From Onthophagus taurus (taxonomy: Eukaryota; Arthropoda; Insecta; Coleoptera; Scarabaeidae), in contig NC_091972.1 of NCBI RefSeq assembly GCF_036711975.1, positions 39,313,001 through 39,377,000 on the forward strand: a stretch of DNA of 64,000 nt, given 5' to 3'. Position numbers and translations under genes: made by a program. The notes beneath the pieces are model-generated. The model saw only the letters and a list, made by a program, of their open reading frames with translations, ran no database searches and was not told the DNA's origin. Below, in pieces: positions 30,641-42,600 of the stretch; positions within the stretch are counted from its first letter, which is position 1, and each line of letters starts with the position of its first letter.

Positions 30641-31108
30641 AAATTCATAAATACTTTAAGTTCTATGCAATCTATTACTAAATGCCAAAGCAGCTCTGTT
30701 GCCAGGGTAGTGGCTCAAGATTCACAAAGCAATAATGCGCAAGTCACACTAGGCATGTGCAAGCCGCTACTGTCAGCCATCAATCAGCTTGGTGTGAGCA
30801 TAACGCGACTAACTAGCACCCGCGCGAGCAGCAAAGTCTGATCATTCAAGCAGCGTATAAGCGGCGAGTAAACCAGCACGTGCCACGTGGTCCTTTATTT
30901 ATGTTTGATGTCTGTTCTGTTAACCCACCCTTAACAACTGCTTAATTAATTGTTTACGTGAACCCACCGACGACATGGTTGCTGAAAGCGATTAAACAAA
31001 ATGGCGAGTAGTAGCAGGCAGTGTGACCGTTGCTGCTTGCTGGTGCTACTACCCGCTGCTGATCAGTAGTGGTTGACAAAGAACCAACCCAACCTAACCC
31101 GCATTTAA
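30641..31108. other. Flank with dispersed GCAG-type repeat; no gene
   Basis: 30680-30730 resembles the CCGAGGCAGTAGCTCAAATA repeat. The rest is locally more GC-rich than its surroundings (CGCGCGAGCAGC near 30825) and contains no supported gene. AACCAACCCAACCTAACCC precedes the PIF/Harbinger left end. Confidence 0.4.
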
Positions 31109-31899
31109 GGCTCGTACAGACACGTTTAGTAATTTAGTCGAGTAGCGAGTAGCCACTTACCGTTGGAACCTTTACTAGATGGCAACAAGAAGTGTCTGAA
31201 AAACTTAATAAGCGTATATATGGGTTAGAAAGTGGATAGGAAGAAGAATTTCAATATGGGCATCAAATGCTCTTTTGAAGGAGTTAGAATTAGAAGATCC
31301 AGGAGAATATTCTAATACGTTCAGAATGTCGAAAAGTTCTTTTGATTATTAGCTAAATAAAATAAAATCTAAAACTCAACGGAAAGGTACTCATATGCGA
31401 AGTGCAATTCCAGCAAAAATTAAACTACAAACAGTGTTAAATTTTCTTGCAACGGGAAGCAGCTTATATCGGATTGGAAAGTCAACCATTTCTAATTTTA
31501 TATCAGAGATTTGCGATGAAATCTACGAAGCATTGAAGGAACTTATTCAGTTATGTAAATAATAGTTAATAACAGAACAACGGATTAGTGGTAATAGTTA
31601 TTTTAATCCTGTTGTTGTATGCTCTTGTTGGATCAACGTTGGATCAAAAAAGATGTAAAATAACACAGAAACAAAATAAAACGATTACGTTTATTTAAAA
31701 AACTTAAATTAAAGTAACAAATAATAATGGTTAGTTATTGGTGAAAGTTGGCAGTATTAAAAGCCTGTATAATAATATTATTATTATTATTTGTTGTTTC
31801 ATATTCCACAGTATTCTGATTACTTGCACATGACGGAAATGATGTTGCGAAAATGGCGAAGAATATGAAGATGTACAAATTAGTTGCGATGTTCTGGTT

Positions 31900-32137
31900 T
31901 ATAATTAATTACAACCGTGTTATTCAAATATGTTTGAATATATTGTTGAGCCTACAAAGCTTTTTGTAATGACATTGATTATAATTGATGTTTCTAACAA
32001 AAACCTCAAACTCGTTTTCGTCTACTGTGATATTAACAGATTCACTGATTCCTTTTAGTTGATCCACTATTGTTTTAATGTGTGCTAATCTTCGTCTTTT
32101 ATTTGTAGTATGTGGAGTTGGTACAAACCATGTTATA
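31900..32137 (-). pseudogene. MADF/BESS-type second protein of the Harbinger element (C-terminal fragment)
   Basis: The minus strand reads VPTPHTTNKRRRLAHIKTIV, DQLKGISESVNITVDENEFE, then VFVRNINYNQCHYKKLCRLN and NIFKHI. The E-F-E-V-F ... QL-like ... Q/N-I pattern is the BESS-like tail of the DNA-binding protein that accompanies Harbinger transposases. The upstream MADF half is missing, cut off by the foldback insertion at 32138. Confidence 0.5.
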
Positions 32138-34352
32138 CAGGTGTCCCGTTAAGCGTACGGAGCGGCTGTATCTCAACAACGGTAAGGCCTAGAGGTTTGG
32201 GAAAAAAATCTTTATAAACAAAGTGGGCAAGAGAAATAGCTGGAAATTATTTTGAAGTTCGTAATTCGACCGCTAGGGGGCGTAACTGCCATAGAGAAAC
32301 ATAAAATTCCCGCTATCTCAGAAAGTTAGACGATGAGCTATAACTTTGACAACATCATTTAGTAGCTTGAATAATACCGCATCGCTTTTGTTTTGCAATA
32401 TTTTTCATATCTGTCATAATAAGGGAGGGGGAGGTCAATGCGTTTTCAAATGTTTACATTTTAATATCTCCTGGACCATTCAACCGATTTGAATATTCTT
32501 GGTCTTGTTTGAAAAAGCATTTGATGCTCTTTTAAAAGATATTTTCAGTAAGACCGCTTGGTTTAAAACAAATAAGCTAGAGGGCGTTATCTGCAGCGGT
32601 TACATATTTTTGTGATTTTTGAAAAAAAGTTAAATGGAACGGTACTATTTACTTCACAGACCGTTAATCACCATAAAATTTGCTAAATATTAGTGAAAAC
32701 CGCATCTCGATATCTCCATCCATTCTCGAATTATAAAAGAAAATGTTAAAAATTCGTATATCTTAATCGGATCAAGTTACCTTAGGAAACAAATAAGAGA
32801 TAACAAAAATTTTATTATCTAGAACCTTCCTTCACACTTTATCCAAGCTTAGAACTGCTTCAAAACTACCTTTTGAGGCGTGTTGAAAAGCCAACCGATC
32901 AATGAAACATCAACAATGATAATAAAACAAAATAAACCGAAACACTTAGAATAACTTAAATTTTTGGCAAAAATAGCTCACTAATGTTCGAAATGTCTTA
33001 CATAAACCTCGATGCATTTATTTAATCTAGTTTCGACGAAAAAAAAGCGCTGCTAAGTCTCTTCCCTGGACACGTTTTTACTGGTATTTAGTGTTTTGTC
33101 ATATTTTCCCTGGTTATTGGTTTTTCTTGAAAAGTTAGGTCGTTTAGTCTACCCAATAGATAAAGGGGTGAAAGCAATGTGGGTTTTGCTCGAACCAAGA
33201 ATGCATATTATGCAAGTTTACATCAGCTTGTGGACAGATGCTTCATGCATCTATAGCATTTGTGATAAAAAGTTTGGATTTGCCCAAATCATATTTAAAA
33301 GTCAATGGTAATAGTTCAGTCTGTTATCATAATCGATATCTGTTAAGGCCTGATGTAAAACAACGTGGTGGAGATATTATTCTCTTGAGAACTCTTGTGG
33401 ACAATTGTTTTCGGAGTTCCCAGATTATGTGGGATCACATTGCCCACCAATATGATTTACGAATTCATAGAGACGTCTGAATGGGCTACACGTTGCTAGT
33501 TTTCCGTAATCGCTAAGTCAATCTTAAAAACACTTCTAGAGAAAAATGTCTTTCTTTGTCGTAATTGCATTGCACATTTTTGCCATGCAGTTGCATCGTA
33601 TTCGAAACATTGAAAATAAATCATCATACGCTCTATCATACGCTTCTGCGTTAGTAAATGACATGTTTACAGTTACCATGGTAATGTGATTTGTTTTTCT
33701 CGATGAGGTAACTGGATCCGATTGATGGCACTCGAGTTTTTAACATTTTCTTCTATAACTCGAGAACAGGTGGCGATATCGAGATGCGGTTTTCACTAAA
33801 ATTTAGCAAATTTTAAGGTGACTAAGGGTCTGTGAAGTAAATAGTATCGTTCCATTTAACTTTTCTTCAAAAATCACAAAAATATGTAATCGCTGCAGAT
33901 AACGTCCTCTAGCTCATTTGTTTTAAAGCAGACGGTCTTACTGAAAATATCTTTAAAAAGAGCATAAAATGCTCTTTCAAACAACACCGAAAACATTCAA
34001 ATCGGTTGAATGGTCTAGGAGATATTAAAATGTAAACATATGAAAACGCACTGGCCTCCCCCTCCCTTATTATGACAGATATGAGAAATATCGCAAAACA
34101 AAAGCGATGCGGTATTATCCAAGCTATTAAATGATGATGTCAAAGTTATAGCTCATCGTCTAAGTTTCTGAGATAGCGGCAACTTTATGTTTCTCAATGG
34201 CAGTTACGCCCCTAGCGGTCGAATTACGAACTTCAAAATAATTTCCAACTATTTCTCTTGGTCACTTTGCTTATAAGGATTTTTTTTCCCAAACCTCTTG
34301 GCCTTACCGTTCTAGAGATACAGCCGCTCCGTACGCTTAACGGGACATCCTG
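32138..34352. mobile_element. Long-TIR foldback element (family 2)
   Basis: CAGGTGTCCCGTTAAGCGTA at the left, and its inverted counterpart ACGCTTAACGGGACATCCTG at the right, with TA on both sides (32136-32137 and 34353-34354). Inverted arms of roughly 650-700 bases (for example GGAGCGGCTGTATCTC, CCGCTAGGGGCGTAACTGCC, CTGCAGCGGTTACATATTTT) enclose a ~0.8-kb centre with a decayed transposase frame. The TA duplication and end sequence suggest a Tc1/mariner-related deletion derivative. Confidence 0.85.
32975..33664 (-). pseudogene. Internally deleted transposase in foldback family 2
   Basis: On the minus strand, ATG 33664 begins SFTNAEAYD. The following frame reads MLMIYFQCFEYDATAWQKCA and RQRKTFFSRSVFKIDLA (DUF4817-like HTH). 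Then LGTPKTIVHKSSQENNIS resembles a second HTH, and much later KCIEVYVRHFEH, the typical extreme C-terminus of insect DDE_3 transposases (CIEV.G.HFEH). The DDE core between them is missing. Plus-strand frames at 33096-33480 are shadows. Assignment rests on order and short motifs, so moderate. Confidence 0.5.
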
Positions 34353-34565
34353 TACATGTTATAGTTTCATATAATATAATTTGCAATTAATAATATAACC
34401 TTTTACCATTTTATTTTATCTTTTAGGTTCCAAATGAAAATGACTGGAAAATGATTGAAAATGGATTTCGAGAAAAATTGCAATTTCCTGGACGTTGTGG
34501 AGCTGTGGATGGCAAGCACGATATCAAAGCACCTGAGAATGCCGGAAGTTTATTCTACAGGCTGT

Positions 34566-35170
34566 CCCGCAACGATTGTACAACACTTCATCAACGTATT
34601 CTCTGATCGAAAATAGACAAAAAAAGTCTAATAAACATAGGTCCGAAAATGGACCATTTTCGAGATATTCAAAGGTTTAGTTTCATAAGTTGACCTATTG
34701 TTAACATCATTCATTGTAACGATTTAGATGCAGTAATTATATGATTACCATGGTTAAGATAAAGTTTAATAAACAATAAGTTAATATTAAGTTAATTAAT
34801 ACAGTTCATTAATAATTTAACAAAACAATTAACAAAGATTGTCGAAGAAAATCTTTCTACCAGCATAAAAACAACGAATATTTAACAAATTGGAAAAGAA
34901 TCATAACTGTCTTCTGGTTCGAAGTCTGGTGACTTCGAACCAGAATTTTAATTTAATGAACATTCATGTTTGACATGATCACAAACAAACTTGATAGTAG
35001 TGTTTTCGCTCCATTGCATCGCCCCGACATGATTGTTATTATACTATTGCTAATTCACTAAACAAAATTTATGCATTCGCACGTGTTTAGTGGCAGTTGT
35101 AAGTAGTGGGGATAGTGATACTCTACTGAAAAAATAGAATCAAATGAATCTACTCGACTAAATTGTAATG
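34566..35170. other. Decayed 3' part of the Harbinger element
   Basis: Between the transposase fragment and the right inverted repeat. No coding similarity remains visible. Includes a small hairpin with repeated GGTTCGAAGTC/GACTTCGAACC near 34915-34945. Confidence 0.4.
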
Positions 35171-35239
35171 TCCGCACGTAGCGAGTTACTAAAGTGCTCG
35201 CTACTCGACTAAATTACTAAACGTGTCTGTACGAGCCTA

Positions 35240-35720
35240 TAAGTAAAGGTTTCTATACAGTAGTAATGAATTGTTATAATCCGAGGCAGTAGCTTAAATA
35301 TTACAAAGTAATAAGGAAGATTATCAGTTATCACACTTACATTATTAAGGTATCAACAAAAGCCGAAGCAGTAGCTCAAATATTACAAAATAATAAGTAA
35401 AGATTTTTCTACAGTAGTAATGAATTATAATAATCCGAGGCAGCTTTGCTGCCGAGGTAATAGTTCAAGTTTTATAAAGCAATAAAGGTTTCTATACAGT
35501 ATTAATGTATCATCAAAAGCTGAAGAAGCCCTGCTTCCGAGGCAGTAGCTCAAATATTACAAAGCAATTAGTAAAGATTTCTTTTCAATAGTAATGAAAT
35601 AATCCGAGGCAACTTCGCTATCAAGGTAGTAGTTCAAATATTACACCGTAATAAAGGTTTTTATACAATACCAATGTATTATCAAATGCCGAGGCAGCCC
35701 TGCAAACGTTAAAATAATTT
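35240..35720. repeat. Tandem repeat of ~90-120-bp units (CCGAGGCAG family)
   Basis: CCGAGGCAGTAGCTTAAATA (35281), CCGAAGCAGTAGCTCAAATA (35362), CCGAGGCAGCTTTGCTGCCG (35437), CCGAGGCAGTAGCTCAAATA (35538) and CCGAGGCAACTTCGCTATCA (35613). Each is followed by TTACAAAGCAATAAG-like and TATACAGTAGTAATGAAT-like words. Single copies lie at 24655 and 30680, so the family is spread over the 24.6-36.2 kb interval. Confidence 0.75.
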
Positions 35721-35734
35721 TTACATTAATTATT

Positions 35735-36235
35735 TGCGCTAATAATAGAAACTGAATTGTGTCATAAATGTAACAAAACAATTTTAAAGAAGACGAATAA
35801 AATTATAAAGTTCGAATTACGCTTCCAATAAAAATAAACATTAAGAATATGATTTACAAATCGACTTCAAAATCATCAGAGATGGTAAGTAAAATTAGAA
35901 ATTAGAAGAAAAATTAGATTTTCTTAAGAAATCGGAAAATCGAACGTATTTTTTGACTTTGATAGCTATTATTTAGTGACAGACTACATCAAAATGAAAA
36001 AATTACGATTATTTTTGTTAGAATTAATTGGAACATTAAAAAATTATTTATTGTGTTCAACACAATGCAATCGGATTATAGTTAATTCTAAAGAAAATAT
36101 TTACAATCCAGATAATTATAGTCTTAAAAGTGCCTCATTTATGTGGTAATGATGTGGGGTATTGTTTCTTTATCTAGCACCAATCGGTTATTCTTAACAC
36201 TTTGTTTACTTAAGATAGAGCAAAGAGGTTCTTTT
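35735..36235. repeat. Direct duplicate upstream of the SLC46-like gene (copy 2)
   Basis: Partner of 30345-30640. This copy contains ~140 extra bases (about 35800-35980), and parts of it may belong to the gene's promoter or 5' UTR. Confidence 0.85.
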
Positions 36236-36674
36236 AATTTTTTTTGAGAAAATTCATTAGTCTTATAAGTACACAAATGCATTTAGTTCAGTTAGTGATA
36301 TCAAGGATGTTTTCTTCGTATCTTATTAATTATTTAGGTTAGTACAAAAAAAGATAATTAATATATTTTTTTTAATTTTGAGATTATTTTTGCATTTCTA
36401 AGTCTACATTACAAAGCAGTTCACCTTTTTATTTGAAAAATAAAAATTCAGTACCATAAAATATTCACAAAAACACTCCTATTTCAAGATAAGCAAATAC
36501 TTTTAATCCAGAAGCAAATAATTCCGTTCATTAAATATTAAATAAGTATTAAGTCCGCAAAAAAAGATCTCCATTTAATTAATTACCATCGTTCAAGTTA
36601 AAATCTAACAATTTCAGGCTAGAAATAATCGTAGATGTGAAGAACTTCCGAAGGCTTTAATAAAATTAATCGTC
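36236..36674 (+). promoter_or_regulatory. 5' flank/UTR of the SLC46-like gene
   Basis: No ORF. A possible 3' splice site (CAATTTCAG) at about 36616 precedes the start codon by ~58 bases, so the translated exon may begin there after a 5' UTR intron. No TATA box can be assigned with confidence. Confidence 0.35.
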
Positions 36675-39600
36675 ATGGCTCTTGAAAGATCAAAAAGTAT
36701 CGAAGCCGATATTCATCAATTATCAGTAGCCGTTGGTGAAGGTATGCAACCCAATCAAGAAAAAGATGGTGATGAAGAAAATAAATTGAGTGTATTTGAA
36801 AAAGTGAGATTAATTTTTACCAATATAACGGTAGAACCAATTATGGTATGTTATATTTTACCAAGTGTGATGGCAAGTTTAACTATACAAAATTTGAACT
36901 TAGAGAAAGCTTGTAGAGTTAATTTACATTATAACGACACAATTTGTGATGCTTTAACATCAAGAAATTCATCTGGATATGATGTAACCCACGAACAAAC
37001 CGTACAAAAATTAGTTGCTTCGATGAACGCCTGGAAAAATATCATTCAAAGTTTATTACCATCGATTTTATTGATGTTTATTGGTTCATGGAGTGATCGA
37101 AACAACCGGCGAAAACCTTGCATAATCTTACCGGTAGTTGGAGAATTGATTTCTTGCATAGGATTCTTAATTTGCACTTACTTTTTTTATCAACTCTCCA
37201 TGGAATATTGCGCCCTATCAGAATCGGTTCCTCCATCATTAACGGGCGGATGGTTTTGTATGTACATGGGCGTTTTTAGTTACATCAGTTCGGTTTCGAC
37301 GAAAGAAATGAGAACGTTACGAATCGGCGCTGTAAGTCTTTTTTCAAACGCTTGTTTCACGATTGGAACGGCGCTAAGCGGATTTTTATATCGACAAATT
37401 GGGTTTTATGGAGTTTTCTTTTTGGCAGCGGGAATTTATACGATCGGGTTATTGTACGGTGGTTTTAGATTGAAAGAAATTAAAGTCGATGAGAATCAAG
37501 TTGATAATTTGGAAAAGAATGAATTAAATCGGGATGTGATTAAAGTTGAAAATGGGAAGAAAAAAAATTTTTTTGCAGACTTTTTCGATTTAAAACATAT
37601 TTCGGAAACGTTTAAGGTCGCTTTTAAAACTGGGAGTAAGAGTCGAAAGAAGAGAATTTGTGTAATTATGGTGTTGGTTATGGTTATTATTGGACCTTTA
37701 CATGGTATATATTTTTATTTCAATTTCAACAAAATTAATTAAACATATTGAATTAAAACTAAAATTAACACTAGACCTACTTCTAGAAACAATCGGGTTT
37801 TGCCGTCTTGAGAGACGTGCGACTAAACGTGAATGATTCTAGTTATTGGTCTAGTGTTAGTTGTACTTTTAGTTTAATAAAAATATACAACAATCTAGCG
37901 CTGTATAATAATTAAAATTAGAACCAACACTTAACCTAGAACTTGAATTTTTTTAACTCTAGGTCTAGTGTTAGCTCTAATTTTACACGATCACTAGCAT
38001 TAACACTATACCTAGAACTAAAATCATTTGGATTTAGCCGCACAACTCTCAAAACGGCTAAACCCGAATGGTTCTAGTTCTAGGCATAGTGTTAGTTCTA
38101 CTTTTACACTTGTACTGTCACTAGAACTAACACTAGAACTAAAATCATTTGGGTTTAGCCGCACGTCTATAAAGGCGGCTAAACCCGAATGATTCTAGTT
38201 CTAGTTTTACTCTAGCACTCTTTCTATGTAGAACTAACACTATACCTAGAACTAGAATCATTCGGGTTTAGCCGTACGTTTCTAAAGACGGCTAAACCAG
38301 AATGATTCTAGTTCTAGGTATAGTGTTAGTTTTACTCTAGCACTGTTTCTATGTAGAACTAACACTATACCTAGAACTAGAATCATTCGGGTTTAGCCGC
38401 ACGTCTCTAAAGACGGCTAAATCAGAATGATTCTAGTTCTAGTGTTAGTTCTAGTTTTACACTAGCACTGTTAAGGTGTAAAACTAACACTATACCTAGA
38501 ACTAGAATCATCTGGGTTTAGCCGCACGTCTCTAAAGACGGCTAAACCCGAATGATTCTAGTTCTAGGTATAATGTTAGTTCTAGTTTTACACTTGCACT
38601 GTCACTAGAATTAACATTCGGGTTTAGCCGCACGTCTATAAAGGCGGCTAAACCAGAATGATTCTAGTTCTAGTGTTAGTTCTTAGTTTTACTCTAGCAC
38701 TGTTTCTATGTAGAACTAACACTATACCTAGAACTAGAATCATTCGGGTTTAGCCGCACGTCTCTAAAGACGGCTAAATCAGAATGATTCTAGTTCTAGT
38801 GTTAGTTCTAGTTTTACACTAGCACTGTTAAGGTGTAAAACTAACACTATACCTAGAATTAGAATCATCTGGGTTTAGCCGCACGTCTTTAAAGACGGCT
38901 AAACCCGAATGATTCTAGTTCTAGGTATAATGTTAGTTCTAGTTTTACACTTGCACTGTCACTAGAACTAACATTCGGGTTTAGCCGCACGTCTATAAAG
39001 ACGGCTAAACCCGAATGATTCTAGTTCTAGTGTTAGTTCTAGTTGTACTCTAGCACTGTTTCTATGTAGAACTAACACTATACCTAGAACTAGAATCATT
39101 CGGGTTTAGCCGCACGTCTCTAAAGACGGCTAAATCAGAATGATTCTAGTTCTAGTGTTAGTTCTAGTTTTACACTAGCACTGTTAAGATGTAAAACTAA
39201 CACTATACGTAGAACTAGAATCATCTGGGTTTAGCCGCACGTCTCTAAAGACGACTAAACCCGAATAATTCTAGTTCTAGGTATAGTGTTAGTTCTAGTT
39301 TTAGATTTGCACTGTTACTAGAACTAACATTAGACCTAGAACTAAAATCCTTTGGGTTTAGCCGCACGTCTCTAAAGACGGCTAAACCTTAATGATTCTA
39401 GTTCTAGTGTTAGTTCTAGTTTTACACTAGCACTTTTACTATGTAGAACTAACACTATACCTAGAACTAGAATCATTTAGGTTTTGCCGCTCGTCTCTAA
39501 AGACGGCTAAACCAGAATGATTTTAGTTCTAGGTATAGTGTTAATTTTAGTTTTAGACTTGCACTGTTACTAGAACTAACATTAGACTTAGAACTAGAAT

Positions 39601-42600
39601 CATTTGAGTTTAGCCGCATGTCTCTACAGACAGCTAAACCCGAATGATTCTAGTTCAAGGTATAGTGTTAGTTCCACTTTTAGTTCAATAAAAATATACA
39701 ACAATCTAACGCTAAATAATAATTGGATCCTGTTATACATCACTTGGCTAAGCGACATTTTAACGTTTTTAGAGATTTTCGTGCTGTCTGGTAGGTAAAG
39801 GTGTAACTTATCTTAGAAAAAATGCAGAATACCGAAAGACCTAAAATACTATTTGTTTTAAAGGATAAAGCTAAGCGCCAATCATGTTATTCGATTTCAT
39901 CATACGTCTAAGAACCGACTTAGATCCGATTTTTATTGCACTAAAACTAGAACTAACACTAGACCTAGAACTAGAAAGTTTTGGGTTTAACCGTGCGTCT
40001 TCAGACATGGTATATATTAGACGCCCGGCTAAACGAGAAACTTTCTAGTTCTAGGTCTAGTATTAGTTCTAGTTTTACACTAGCATTAGAACTAACACAA
40101 GACCTAGAACTAGAATCATTCGGGTTTAGTCGTCTTGAGAGACGTGGGACTAGTTAGTTCTAGTGGCAGTGGTAGGTAGCTGTGTTGTATATTTTTATTG
40201 AACTAAAACTAGAACGAGAACTAGAAATATTCGGGATTACTCGTGAAAAAAACTTTCAGTTGCCAAGCTCAACTTTAATTTTATTATTATATTCGTAATC
40301 TTCATAAAAAATCCTTTAAAATGAGTCCAAACTCGACATATTTACCTTTAATATTAACGGAAATAAAATCACTTCCGGTTTGAAACGTCAACGTCAATGT
40401 TGACATATATGTCATCTTCCTTAAAAAGCCTTTAAAATGAGTCCAAAGATGACGCATTTATCTCAAAAAACAAAAAAGTTAGAATAAAAAACATTAAACC
40501 CGAAGTTAGCAACAATGAAAATAGCAATTTAATTTTTAAATTTTAATACCAACCTTAATTTATTTTATTATATTTCCGTTTTTGTGACAAATTTGAATAC
40601 ATTTTATAAAAATTAAGAATATGTCAAAATGACATTGACATTTCAAACCGGAAGTTGGTTATATCTCGAGTAATATTGGAATTAAACGTATCATGTTTGG
40701 ACTCATTTTAAAGGATTTTTTACGACGATTACAAATATGTCAAAATTGACGTTGACATTCTTAACCGGAAGTTGACCATAACTTCATGAATATTGAAGAT
40801 AAATATGTCGTGTTTGTACTCATTTTAAAGGATTTTTAATGAAGATTACAAATATGTCAAAATTGCGGTTGACATTTTAAACTTGAAGTTAGTTATCATA
40901 TAATAAAAGTTTTATAAGTGAAGTTAATCTAGTGTTAGTCACTTTTCCAAACTTTCTTTTTCTTTTTAACATGTTTTTTGGGTCATTTCACATTGATTAA
41001 TCATCGATTCTGGAAATTTTGCCAAGTTTCTTAATATTTCTTTTGTTAAAAAAGAGCGTTCTAAAATTTTAACCTGTAAACTTGTAACACTTCGTCCTTA
41101 ATTTCATTTTACAACTTTTTAAACTTTATTTTGTCAATTAGTAACTAATAATTTGATTGCGACTTTGATATGTGATCTTTTTTAACAAAAGAAAAAGAAA
41201 TAGTAAGAAACTTGTTTGTAAAATGGATAAGATGAGATGTTAATCTATTTGTAGAGTCTGTGAAGATGGCCAAGGGCCGAAACTGGTTAGATTTAAATTC
41301 TATATAAAATAAAAACCAGTTTAAAAGTACAAAATCAAACTCTAGATTATTTTCTTCAAAAACTTTTACACGAATCGTCATCATTTTGTCTTTAGTTTTA
41401 GTGGATAAATTTATGCCACGACTTACAGAAACATCCTGTATAATCGTAAAACATACCAAGCGGCTTCTGTGCTTGTGATAGCTGCCATCAGTGTTATGTG
41501 ATAAAAATGAACAGGCACCAAACAATTTTCAATAGTTTGAGCCTGTCTAATCTGAGAAGTCTTATATTTTTAGAGAGATGAAAACGAAAATCCCGTTTTT
41601 CTCAACAAGTGATATATAACGCGAATTCAATTAAAATTAGAAGAAGACGCACGACTAAACCCGCAACTTTCTAGTTCTAGGTCCAATGTTAGTTCTAGTT
41701 TTACACTTGCACTGTCACTAGAATTAACATTAGACCTAGAACTAGAATCATTTGGGTTTAGCCGCACGTCTCTAAAGACGACTAAACCCGAATGATTCTA
41801 GTTCTAGGTATAGTGTTAGTTCTAGTTTTAGATTTGCACTGTTACTAGAACTAACATTAGACCTAGAACTAGAATCCTTTAGGTTTAGCCGCACGTCTCT
41901 AAAGACAGCTAAACCTTAATGATTCTAGTTCTAGTGTTAGTTCTAGTTTTACACCAGCACTGTTACTATGTAGAACTAACACTATACCTAGAACTAGAAT
42001 CATTCGGGTTTAGCCGCAAGTCTCTAAAGACGGCTTCTAGTTTTACGCTTGCACTGTCACTAGAACTAATATTAGACCTAGAACCAGAATCATTCGGGTT
42101 TACCGCTCGTCTCTAAAGACGGCTAAACCCAAATGATTCTAGTTCTAGGTATAGTGTTAATTTTAGTTTTAGACTTGCACTGTTACTAGAACTAACATTA
42201 GATCTAGAACTAGAATCATTTGAGTTTAGACGCACATTTCTAAAGACTGCTAAACCCGAATGATTCTAGTTCAAGGTATAGTGTTAGTTCCACTTTTAGT
42301 TCAATAAAAATTTACAACAATCTAACGCTAAATAATAATTGGACCCCGTTATACATCACTTGGCTAAGCGACATTTTAACGTTTTTAGAGATCTTCGTGC
42401 TGTCTGGTAGGTAAAGGTGTAACGTATCTTAGAAAAAATGTAGAATACCGAAAGACCTAAAATACTATTTGTTTTAAAGGATAAAGCTAAGCGCCAATCA
42501 CGTTATTCGATTTTAAGCCCGATTTGCATCATACGTCTAAGAACCGACTTAGATCCGATTTTTATTGCACTAAAACTAGAACTAACACTAGACCTAGAAC

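Larger units (their letters stand above)
31190..34565 (+). pseudogene. PIF/Harbinger transposase remnant, interrupted
   Basis: 5' part: RISIWASNALLKELELEDPG, then EYSNTFRMSKSSFDY, a stop, MRSAIPAKIKLQTVLNFLAT, GSSLYRIGKSTISNFISEIC and EIYEALKELIQ (the helical N-terminal region of Harbinger transposases). 3' part near 34430: VPNENDWKMIENGFREKLQF, PGRCGAVDGKHDIKAPENAG and SLFYR, the start of the DDE_4 core with the first catalytic Asp in AVDGKH. The remainder of the DDE domain is lost. Stops and the foldback insertion inactivate it. Confidence 0.75.
31109..35237 (+). mobile_element. PIF/Harbinger-type transposon relic containing a nested foldback element
   Basis: GGCTCGTACAGACACGTTTA at 31109 is repeated inverted at 35237, with ~45 bases of similarity through AATTTAGTCGAGTAGCGAGT. 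Between them lie remnants of a Harbinger transposase (plus) and a convergent MADF/BESS-type second protein (minus), the known two-gene plan of PIF/Harbinger elements. A 2.2-kb foldback element at 32138-34352 is inserted between the two transposase parts. The flanking 3-bp duplication is imperfect. Confidence 0.75.

Noticed and set aside
33096-33480. Plus-strand ORFs in foldback family 2
   Set aside because: The minus strand of the same interval matches transposase HTH segments, so these are shadows.
37760-39720. CRISPR-like regular repeats
   Set aside because: The spacers are themselves repeats that form inverted pairs, and the host is a eukaryote with spliced genes; this is a palindromic repeat array.
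41145-41525. 126-codon minus-strand ORF with a partly conserved copy at 44083-44310
   Set aside because: Not annotated as a gene: the second copy is shorter and several residues differ, and no domain is recognised. Conservation is explained by the ~2-kb duplication.
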